From NCBI GenBank assembly GCA_028554795.2, contig CM068839.1, positions 88,061,540-88,125,539 on the forward strand: a stretch of 64,000 nt of DNA, given 5' to 3'. Made by a program: the position numbers and the translations under genes. Positions 51,036 through 62,409 of the stretch are shown in pieces. How positions within the stretch are numbered: the first letter of the stretch is position 1; the number at the start of each line of letters is the position of its first letter. This DNA comes from Sinohyriopsis cumingii (Eukaryota; Mollusca; Bivalvia; Unionida; Unionidae). Below the pieces are notes generated by a model. The model had not been told where the DNA came from and did not search any database. It saw only the letters and a list, made by a program, of their open reading frames with translations.

Positions 51036-53437
51036 ACTTAAAAGTGTTTAATTCAATTTTTAAATTCACAAAAAATGTGAGAAATACAATAAAACTCAAG
51101 AAATCTTTATTTGTTGGTATTCCGCAGCGTAACAAATGGAACGTAACGCCCAGTGTAATTTCGACAATTTAGAACAAATCTTCATATGCGACAAAAAGAT
51201 TTCAAAGAAACTATATATGTAATCTTTACTGGTTCGATCTACAAGTAAATAACTCCAGGATTCAGTTTATGGTGTACATTTCAAAAGGGAAATGGGATGA
51301 AATTATCTCGAAGTAATTGTAAGCAAAGTGTACTAAAAGATTACATAGCTCGCCTCTTTGAAGTAATTATAAACAATGTAATAAACGAGTATGTATCTCA
51401 ACTATTTGATGTAATTGAAACCAGAGTATTAAAGCCGAGTAAATATCTCAACTCGTTGAAGTAACTGTATAACTGTAAAAAGAGTAATAAATAAGTATAT
51501 ATCTCAATTCTCTGAAGTAATTGTAACCAAAATACAATAAATGATTACATAGCTCATCTCTTCAAGGTAATTGTAACTAGTCTAATAAACTATTACATAT
51601 CTCAGCTCTTCCAAGCAATTGTTAACAAAATGTAATAAATAACAGCTTAGATGACCTCTTCGATGCATTTAATAGTCTTCAGTTTACATAATAAAAATTA
51701 ATTATCATGCAGGTCAATGGTCTTGGTGAGTTCAATGAACATCATGTAGAGTGGTTGACCTTGCTCTGTGTTCTTCTCTTGGAGTTGTCGTATGGAAAAG
51801 ATCATGTCTGTCGTCGACCTGCCTGCTTTAAAGCCGCACTGGGATTCCAGGTGCACACGGTCCGCCAGCAACTGCAGCCTGTTGAGTATAATGCGAGAAT
51901 ACACTTTGCCAACGATGCTCAGAAGCGAGATCCCTCTGTAATTATTACAGTCACTGAGGTCGCCATTGTTTTTGTAAACGGTATCTCGCGCATATCTTGG
52001 AGGACCGCTCCTTTCCTCCCAGCAGAGACAAAGTAGCTCATGCAGCAGCTGAAGCAATGTTGGTTTCCCACGTTCGATAGCTTTGGGCGGGATGCTGTCA
52101 CTACATTGTGCTTTGTCGTTTGGGGCGGAGTCGATTGCTTTGTTGAGCTCCTCTAAGGTGGGCACTTTGTGGAGCTCCTCTATGGTGGGCAGTTTTTATG
52201 CTGCTAGGGCTGCATCGGTGACTGACATTTCTTGGGAGCATAGCTCTGAGTAGTGTTCCACCCATCTAGCCATCTGCTGCTCGCAGTCAGTGATCTCCTC
52301 TCCCGTCAGAGATTTCTGGCGGACGATCCCTTTCACCATAGGGCCTAGAGCCTTCTTGATATCACAGTACATACCTTGGATGTTTCCGGATTCGGCACTG
52401 CGCTGGAGTCCTTCACATAGTTGTTACCAGTACTCGTTCGCGCACTGTCTAGCGATGTGTTGGGTGTTGCTTCGAGCGCTTCTGAGATCAGCAAGCATCC
52501 GTTCATTAGGGCATTTTTTGTAAGCTTTGAAGGCTTTTCATTTGTCTTCGATTATTGGTTCTATCCTTGATAGATGTGCGCTGAACTAGTGGCAAACGTG
52601 GCCATGGCTGTGCTGTAGATGACACCCTTCATGGCGCTCCACATGGCTGTGGCATCGTGATCTGGCAGGTCTTGGAGTGCCTGGTCCAGGGCTAGTATGA
52701 GAATACAAGAGTATATCACAATTATGCTCATGCAGCTCTGAGATTTTTTCAGAGACGTACGAAAATTCAATCAAAATCCAATTAAACATTTTATAATTTC
52801 ATTTGTATTAAATGTTCTAATTCGAGGTTATTAAAAGCTTATTACATGAATAAACTGCACAATTTTGCAGGTGCCACATTTTACTTAAATAAAAACAGAC
52901 ACCATGAAAAAGGAAAAATCAGCCAAATATATTCATATATTACCAAAACATAATGCAAATAGACTTTTTTTTTTATAAATTATTACAAAAAGTGCACATG
53001 TAAGATTTATAAATTCTTTGGTTGATCTTTTTTATTCTGGCTGTGTCATACAGGAAATGTTTTTTTTAAACTAAACAGGCATTGGATATTGAAAATCAAT
53101 TATAATCCTTATTATTGCAGCATATATACTTGTCAATTATTCTGGCCAAGCATTATGCTATAAGAATTGCATTGCATAAATGGAAATATATTGTACTGCA
53201 AACCCACTTCCTCACATCCGACCCTGTTATCTGTTCAATGAATGTATTCTACAAGTATCCTCAATGGCATGAATATGTGTTTTCTCTGAAATGTTTCAAA
53301 CTTAATGCAAAATAATGGTGAAAGACAAACGTTAATTCAAATAAAGCATCACACACATACACACGAATGCAACAAGTGTATACAGACAGGATGTCTTTCT
53401 TTGTCATACTATTTACACCGATAAATCAACAATAACT
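51036..53437. repeat. Unit 29, L type (2,402 bp)
   Basis: Shares CATCTAGCC (52268) and the T-run form with unit 25. Private C to T at 51698 and C to G at 52592. Confidence 0.96.
51698..52696 (-). pseudogene. L-type LINE RT fragment, unit 29
   Basis: SAPNDKAQCSDS subtype; Gly to Ala (TFATSSAH) from 52592. Confidence 0.85.
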
Positions 53438-54827
53438 ACTTGAAAGTGTTTTATTCAATTTTTAAATTCGGAAAAATGTTAGAAATACAATAAAACTCAA
53501 GAAATATTTATTTGTTGGTATTCCGCAGCGTGACAAATGGAACGTAACGCTCAGTGTAATTTCGACAATTTAGAACAAATGTTCATAACCGACAAAAAGA
53601 TTTCAAAGAAACTATATATGTAATCTTTACTGGTTCGATCTACAAGTAAATAGCTGCAGGATTCAGCTAATGGTGTACATTTCAAAAGGGAAATGGGATG
53701 AAATTGTCTCGAAGTAATTGTAACCAAAGCGTACTAAAAGATTACATAGCTCTCCTCTTTGAAGTAATTATAAACAATGTAATAAACGAGTATGTATCTC
53801 AACAATTTGATGTAATTGTAACCAGAGTACTAAAGCCGAGTAAATATCTCAACTCGTTGAAGCAACTGTATAACTGTAACAAGAGTAATAAATGAGTATA
53901 TATCTCAACTCTCTGAAGTAATTGTAACCAAAGTACAATAAATGATTACATAGCTCATCTCTTAGAGGTAATTGTAACTAGTCTAATAAACTATTACATA
54001 TCTCAGCTCTTCCAAGCAATTGTAAACAAAATGTAATAAATAACAGCTTAGATGACCTCTTCGATGCATTTAATAGTCTTCAGTTTACATAATAAAACTA
54101 ATTATCATGCAGGTCAAAGGTCTTGGTGAGGTCGATGAACATCATGTAGAGTGGTTGACCTTGCTCTGTGTTCTTCTCTTGGAGTTGTCGTATGGAAAAT
54201 ATCCTGTCTGTCGTCGACCTGCCTGCATTAAAGCCGCACTGGGATTCCAGGTGCACACTGTCCGCCAGCAACTGCAGCCTGTTGAATATAATGCGGGCAT
54301 ACACGTTGCCAACGATGCTCAGAAGCGAGATCAAGCGAGATCCCTCTGTAATTATTACAGTCACTGAGGTCGCCATTGTTTTTGTAAACGGTATCTCGCG
54401 CATGTCTTGGGGTCCGCTCCTTCCTCCCAGCAGAGACAAAGTAGCTCATGCAGTGGCTGAAGGAATGTTTGTTTCCCACGTTCGATAGCTTCGGGCGGGA
54501 TGATGTCACTACCTGGTGCTTTGTCGTTTGGGAGGGAGTCGATTGCTTTGCTGAGCTCCTCTAAGGTGGGCACTTTGTCGAGCTCATCCATGGTGGGCAG
54601 TTTTTATGCTGCTAGGGGCCGCATCGGTGACTGACATTTCTTGGGAGTATAGCTCTAGGTAGTGTTCCACCCATCTGGCCATCTGTCATACTTAATGCAA
54701 AATAATGGTGAAAGACAAACGTTAATTCAAATAAAGCATCGCACACATACACACGAATGCAACAAGTGTATACAGACATGATGTCTTCCGTCGTCATACT
54801 ATATACACCGGCTAATCAACAATAACT
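53438..54827. repeat. Unit 30, S type (beta-S)
   Basis: Shares G to T (53753) with unit 28. Confidence 0.95.
54098..54685 (-). pseudogene. S-type LINE RT fragment, unit 30
   Basis: AGAGAC form; no private change noticed in the fragment. Confidence 0.82.
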
Positions 54828-57228
54828 ACTTAAAAGTGTTTAATTCAATTTTTAAATTCACAAAAAATGTGAGAAATACAATAAAACTCAAGAAATCTTT
54901 ATTTGTTGGTATTCCGCAGCGTAACAAATGGAACGTAACGCCCAGTGTAATTTCGACAATTTAGAACAAATCTTCATATGCGACAAAAAGATTTCAAAGA
55001 AACTATATATGTAATCTTTACTGGTTCGATCTACAAGTAAATAACTCCAGGATTCAGTTTATGGTGTACATTTCAAAAGGGAAATGGGATGAAATTATCT
55101 CGAAGTAATTGTAAGCAAAGTGTACTAAAAGATTACATAGCTCGCCTCTTTGAAGTAATTATAAACAATGTAATAAACGAGTATGTATCTCAACTATTTG
55201 ATGTAATTGAAACCAGAGTATTAAAGCCGAGTAAATATCTCAACTCGTTGAAGTAACTGTATAACTGTAAAAAGAGTAATAAATAAGTATATATCTCAAT
55301 TCTCTGAAGTAATTGTAACCAAAATACAATAAATGATTACATAGCTCATCTCTTCAAGGTAATTGTAACTAGTCTAATAAACTATTACATATCTCAGCTC
55401 TTCCAAGCAATTGTTAACAAAATGTAATAAATAACAGCTTAGATGACCTCTTCGATGCATTTAATAGTCTTCAGTTTACATAATAAAAACTAATTATCAT
55501 GCAGGTCAATGGTCTTGGTGAGTTCAATGAACATCATGTAGAGTGGTTGACCTTGCTCTGTGTTCTTCTCTTGGAGTTGTCGTATGGAAAAGATCATGTC
55601 TGTCGTCGACCTGCCTGCTTTAAAGCCGCACTGGGATTCCAGGTGCACACGGTCCGCCAGCAACTGCAGCCTGTTGAGTATAATGCGAGAATACACTTTG
55701 CCAACGATGCTCAGAAGCGAGATCCCTCTGTAATTATTACAGTTACTGAGGTCGCCATTGTTTTTGTAAACGGTATCTCGCGCATATCTTGGAGGACCGC
55801 TCCTTTCCTCCCAGCAGAGACAAAGTAGCTCATGCAGCAGCTGAAGCAATGTTGGTTTCCCACGTTCGATAGCTTTGGGCGGGATGCTGTCACTACATGG
55901 TGCTTTGTCGTTTGGGACGGAGTCGATTGCTTTGTTGAGCTCCTCTAAGGTGGGCACTTTGTCGAGCTCCTCTATGGTGGGCAGTTTTTATGCTGCTAGG
56001 GCTGCATCGGTGACTGACATTTCTTGGGAGCATAGCTCTGAGTAGTGTTCCACCCATCTGGCCATCTGTTGCTCGCAGTCAGTGATCTCCTCTCCCGTCA
56101 GAGATTTCTGGCGGACGATCCCTTTCACCATAGGGCCTAGAGCCTTCTTGATATCACAGTACATACCTTGGATGTTTCCGGATTCGGCACTGCGCTGGAG
56201 TCCTTCACATAGTTGTTACCAGTACTCGTTCGCGCACTGTCTAGCGATGTGTTGGGTGTTGCTTCGAGCGCTTCTGAGATCAGCAAGCATCCGTTCATTA
56301 GGGCATTTTTTGTAAGCTTTGAAGGCTTTTCATTTGTCTTCGATTATTGGTTCTATCCTTGATAGATGTGCGCTGAACTAGTGCCAAACGTGGCCATGGC
56401 TGTGCTGTAGATGACACCCTTCATGGCGCTCCACATGGCTGTGGCATCGTGATCTGGCAGGTCTTGGAGTGCCTGGTCCAGGGCTAGTATGAGAATACAA
56501 GAGTATATCACAATTATGCTCATGCAGCTCTGAGATTTTTTCAGAGACGTACGAAAATTCAATCAAAATCCAATTAAACATTTTATAATTTCATTTGTAT
56601 TAAATGTTCTAATTCGAGGTTATTAAAAGCTTATTACATGAATAAACTGCACAATTTTGCAGGTGCCACATTTTACTTAAATAAAAACAGACACCATGAA
56701 AAAGGAAAAATCAGCCAAATATATTCATATATTACCAAAACATAATGCAAATAGACTTTTTTTTAATATAAATTATTACAAAAAGTGCACATGTAAGATT
56801 TATAAATTCTTTGGTTGATCTTTTTTATTCTGGCTGTGTCATACAGGAAATGTTTTTTAAACTAAACAGGCATTGGATATTGAAAATCAATTATAATCCT
56901 TATTATTGCAGCATATATACTTGTCAATTATTCTGGCCAAGCATTATGCTATAAGAATTGCATTGCATAAATGGAAATATATTGTACTGCAAACCCACTT
57001 CCTCACATCCGACCCTGTTATCTGTTCAATGAATGTATTCTACAAGTATCCTCAATGGCATGAATATGTGTTTTCTCTGAAATGTTTCAAACTTAATGCA
57101 AAATAATGGTGAAAGACAAACGTTAATTCAAATAAAGCATCACACACATACACACGAATGCAACAAGTGTATACAGACAGGATGTCTTTCTTTGTCATAC
57201 TATTTACACCGATAAATCAACAATAACT
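54828..57228. repeat. Unit 31, L type (2,401 bp)
   Basis: G to C at 55963 restores the S-type GTCGAGCTC at that site. This could be a one-site conversion or an independent mutation. Confidence 0.96.
55490..56488 (-). pseudogene. L-type LINE RT fragment, unit 31
   Basis: SVPNDKAPCSDS with LSNCNN; the 55963 change restores an Asp codon (ELDKVPTLEE), as in S. Confidence 0.85.
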
Positions 57229-58618
57229 ACTTGAAAGTGTTTTATTCAATTTTTAAATTCGGAAAAATGTTAGAAATACAATAAAACTCAAGAAATATTT
57301 ATTTGTTGGTATTCCGCAGCGTGACAAATGGAACGTAACGCTCAGTGTAATTTCGACAATTTAGAACAAATGTTCATAACCGACAAAAAGATTTCAAAGA
57401 AACTATATATGTAATCTTTACTGGTTCGATCTACAAGTAAATAGCTGCAGGATTCAGCTAATGGTGTACATTTCAAAAGGGAAATGGGATGAAATTGTCT
57501 CGAAGTAATTGTAACCAAAGCGTACTAAAAGATTACATAGCTCGCCTCTTTGAAGTAATTATAAACAATGTAATAAACGAGTATGTATCTCAACAATTTG
57601 ATGTAATTGTAACCAGAGTACTAAAGCCGAGTAAATATCTCAACTCGTTGAAGCAACTGTATAACTGTAACAAGAGTAATAAATGAGTATATATCTCAAC
57701 TCTCTGAAGTAATTGTAACCAAAGTACAATAAATGATTACATAGCTCATCTCTTAGAGGTAATTGTAACTAGTCTAATAAACTATTACATATCTCAGCTC
57801 TTCCAAGCAATTGTAAACAAAATGTAATAAATAACAGCTTAGATGACCTCTTCGATGCATTTAATAGTCTTCAGTTTACATAATAAAACTAATTATCATG
57901 CAGGTCAAAGGTCTTGGTGAGGTCGATGAACATCATGTAGAGTGGTTGACCTTGCTCTGTGTTCTTCTCTTGGAGTTGTCGTATGGAAAATATCCTGTCT
58001 GTCGTCGACCTGCCTGCATTAAAGCCGCACTGGGATTCCAGGTGCACACTGTCCGCCAGCAACTGCAGCCTGTTGAATATAATGCGGGCATACACGTTGC
58101 CAACGATGCTCAGAAGCGAGATCAAGCGAGATCCCTCTGTAATTATTACAGTCACTGAGGTCGCCATTGTTTTTGTAAACGGTATCTCGCGCATGTCTTG
58201 GGGTCCGCTCCTTCCTCCCAGCAGAGACAAAGTAGCTCATGCAGTGGCTGAAGGAATGTTTGTTTCCCACGTTCGATAGCTTCGGGCGGGATGATGTCAC
58301 TACCTGGTGCTTTGTCGTTTGGGAGGGAGTCGGTTGCTTTGCTGAGCTCCTCTAAGGTGGGCACTTTGTCGAGCTCATCCATGGTGGGCAGTTTTTATGC
58401 TGCTAGGGGCCGCATCGGTGACTGACATTTCTTGGGAGTATAGCTCTAGGTAGTGTTCCACCCATCTGGCCATCTGTCATACTTAATGCAAAATAATGGT
58501 GAAAGACAAACGTTAATTCAAATAAAGCATCGCACACATACACACGAATGCAACAAGTGTATACAGACATGATGTCTTCCGTCGTCATACTATATACACC
58601 GGCTAATCAACAATAACT
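57229..58618. repeat. Unit 32, S type (beta-S)
   Basis: Private A to G at 58333. Confidence 0.95.
57889..58476 (-). pseudogene. S-type LINE RT fragment, unit 32
   Basis: Ile to Thr (SKATDSLP) from 58333. Confidence 0.82.
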
Positions 58619-61019
58619 ACTTAAAAGTGTTTAATTCAATTTTTAAATTCACAAAAAATGTGAGAAATACAATAAAACTCAAGAAATCTTTATTTGTTGG
58701 TATTCCGCAGCGTAACAAATGGAACGAAACGCACAGTGTAATTTCGACAATTTAGAACAAATCTTCATATGCGACAAAAAGATTTCAAAGAAACTATATA
58801 TGTAATCTTTACTGGTTCGATCTACAAGTAAATAACTCCAGGATTCAGTTTATGGTGTACATTTCAAAAGGGAAATGGGATGAAATTATCTCGAAGTAAT
58901 TGTAAGCAAAGTGTACTAAAAGATTACATAGCTCGCCTCTTTGAAGTAATTATAAACAATGTAATAAACGAGTATGTATCTCAACTATTTGATGTAATTG
59001 AAACCAGAGTATTAAAGCCGAGTAAATATCTCAACTCGTTGAAGTAACTGTATAACTGTAAAAAGAGTAATAAATAAGTATATATCTCAATTCTCTGAAG
59101 TAATTGTAACCAAAATACAATAAATGATTACATAGCTCATCTCTTCAAGGTAATTGTAACTAGTCTAATAAACTATTACATATCTCAGCTCTTCCAAGCA
59201 ATTGTTAACAAAATGTAATAAATAACAGCTTAGATGACCTCTTCGATGCATTTAATAGTCTTCAGTTTACATAATAAAAACTAATTATCATGCAGGTCAA
59301 TGGTCTTGGTGAGTTCAATGAACATCATGTAGAGTGGTTGACCTTGCTCTGTGTTCTTCTCTTGGAGTTGTCGTATGGAAAAGATCATGTCTGTCGTCGA
59401 CCTGCCTGCTTTAAAGCCGCACTGGGATTCCAGGTGCACACGGTCCGCCAGCAACTGCAGCCTGTTGAGTATAATGCGAGAATACACTTTGCCAACGATG
59501 CTCAGAAGCGAGATCCCTCTGTAATTATTACAGTTACTGAGGTCGCCATTGTTTTTGTAAACGGTATCTCGCGCATATCTTGGAGGACCGCTCCTTTCCT
59601 CCCAGCAGAGACAAAGTAGCTCATGCAGCAGCTGAAGCAATGTTGGTTTCCCACGTTCGATAGCTTTGGGCGGGATGCTGTCACTACATGGTGCTTTGTC
59701 GTTTGGGACGGAGTCGATTGCTTTGTTGAGCTCCTCTAAGGTGGGCACTTTGTGGAGCTCCTCTATGGTGGGCAGTTTTTATGCTGCTAGAGCTGCATCG
59801 GTGACTGACATTTCTTGGGAGCATAGCTCTGAGTAGTGTTCCACCCATCTGGCCATCTGTTGCTCGCAGTCAGTGATCTCCTCTCCCGTCAGAGATTTCT
59901 GGCGGACGATCCCTTTCACCATAGGGCCTAGAGCGTTCTTGATATCACAGTACATACCTTGGATGTTTCCGGATTCGGCACTGCGCTGGAGTCCTTCACA
60001 TAGTTGTTACCAGTACTCGTTCGCGCACTGTCTAGCGATGTGTTGGGTGTTGCTTCGTGCGCTTCTGAGATCAGCAAGCATCCGTTCATTAGGGCATTTT
60101 TTGTAAGCTTTGAAGGCTTTTCATTTGTCTTCGATTATTGGTTCTATCCTTGATAGATGTGCGCTGAACTAGTGCCAAACGTGGCCATGGCTGTGCTGTA
60201 GATGACACCCTTCATGGCGCTCCACATGGCTGTGGCATCGTGATCTGGCAGGTCTTGGAGTGCCTGGTCCAGGGCTAGTATGAGAATACAAGAGTATATC
60301 ACAATTATGCTCATGCAGCTCTGAGATTTTTTCAGAGACGTACGAAAATTCAATCAAAATCCAATTAAACATTTTATAGTTTCATTTGTATTAAATGTTC
60401 TAATTCGAGGTTATTAAAAGCTTATTACATGAATAAACTGCACAATTTTGCAGGTGCCACATTTTACTTAAATAAAAACAGACACCATGAAAAAGGAAAA
60501 ATCAGCCAAATATATTCATATATTACCAAAACATAATGCAAATAGACTTTTTTTTTATATAAATTATTACAAAAAGTGCACATGTAAGATTTATAAATTC
60601 TTTGGTTGATCTTTTTTATTCTGGCTGTGTCATACAGGAAATGTTTTTTAAACTAAACAGGCATTGGATATTGAAAATCAATTATAATCCTTATTATTGC
60701 AGCATATATACTTGTCAATTATTCTGGCCAAGCATTATGCTATAAGAATTGCATTGCATAAATGGAAATATATTGTACTGCAAACCCACTTCCTCACATC
60801 CGACCCTGTTATCTGTTCAATGAATGTATTCTACAAGTATCCTCAATGGCATGAATATGTGTTTTCTCTGAAATGTTTCAAACTTAATGCAAAATAATGG
60901 TGAAAGACAAACGTTAATTCAAATAAAGCATCACACACATACACACGAATGCAACAAGTGTATACAGACAGGATGTCTTTCTTTGTCATACTATTTACAC
61001 CGATAAATCAACAATAACT
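58619..61019. repeat. Unit 33, L type (2,401 bp)
   Basis: Private T to A at 58727 and C to A at 58733. CTAGAGCTG (59791) is shared with unit 35 only. Confidence 0.96.
59281..60279 (-). pseudogene. L-type LINE RT fragment, unit 33
   Basis: SVPNDKAPCSDS with LSNCNN; marker 59791 shared with unit 35. Confidence 0.85.
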
Positions 61020-62409
61020 ACTTGAAAGTGTTTAATTCAATTTTTAAATTCGGAAAAATGTTAGAAATACAATAAAACTCAAGAAATATTTATTTGTTGG
61101 TATTCCGCAGCGTGACAAATGGAACGTAACGCTCAGTGTAATTTCGACAATTTAGAACAAATGTTCATAACCGACAAAAAGATTTCAAAGAAACTATATA
61201 TGTAATCTTTACTGGTTCGATCTACAAGTAAATAGCTGCAGGATTCAGCTAATGGTGTACATTTCAAAAGGGAAATGGGATGAAATTGTCTCGAAGTAAT
61301 TGTAACCAAAGCGTACTAAAAGATTACATAGCTCGCCTCTTTGAAGTAATTATAAACAATGTAATAAACGAGTATGTATCTCAACAATTTGATGTAATTG
61401 TAACCAGAGTACTAAAGCCGAGTAAATATCTCAACTCGTTGAAGCAACTGTATAACTGTAACAAGAGTAATAAATGAGTATATATCTCAACTCTCTGAAG
61501 TAATTGTAACCAAAGTACAATAAATGATTACATAGCTCATCTCTTAGAGGTAATTGTAACTAGTCTAATAAACTATTACATATCTCAGCTCTTCCAAGCA
61601 ATTGTAAACAAAATGTAATAAATAACAGCTTAGATGACCTCTTCGATGCATTTAATAGTCTTCAGTTTACATAATAAAACTAATTATCATGCAGGTCAAA
61701 GGTCTTGGTGAGGTCGATGAACATCATGTAGAGTGGTTGACCTTGCTCTGTGTTCTTCTCTTGGAGTTGTCGTATGGAAAATATCCTGTCTGTCGTCGAC
61801 CTGCCTGCATTAAAGCCGCACTGGGATTCCAGGTGCACACTGTCCGCCAGCAACTGCAGCCTGTTGAATATAATGCGGGCATACACGTTGCCAACGATGC
61901 TCAGAAGCGAGATCAAGCGAGATCCCTCTGTAATTATTACAGTCACTGAGGTCGCCATTGTTTTTGTAAACGGTATCTCGCGCATGTCTTGGGGTCCGCT
62001 CCTTCCTCCCAGCAGAGACAAAGTAGCTCATGCAGTGGCTGAAGGAATGTTTGTTTCCCACGTTCGATAGCTTCGGGCGGGATGATGTCACTACCTGGTG
62101 CTTTGTCGTTTGGGAGGGAGTCGATTGCTTTGCTGAGCTCCTCTAAGGTGGGCACTTTGTCGAGCTCATCCATGGTGGGCAGTTTTTATGCTGCTAGGGG
62201 CCGCATCGGTGACTGACATTTCTTGGGAGTATAGCTCTAGGTAGTGTTCCACCCATCTGGCCATCTGTCATACTTAATGCAAAATAATGGTGAAAGACAA
62301 ACGTTAATTCAAATAAAGCATCGCACACATACACACGAATGCGACAAGTGTATACAGACATGATGTCTTCCGTCGTCATACTATATACACCGGCTAATCA
62401 ACAATAACT
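61020..62409. repeat. Unit 34, S type (beta-S)
   Basis: An alpha-like base (GTTTAATTC) near 61034 inside the beta block, and private A to G at 62343. Confidence 0.95.
61680..62267 (-). pseudogene. S-type LINE RT fragment, unit 34
   Basis: AGAGAC form; no private change noticed in the fragment. Confidence 0.82.
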
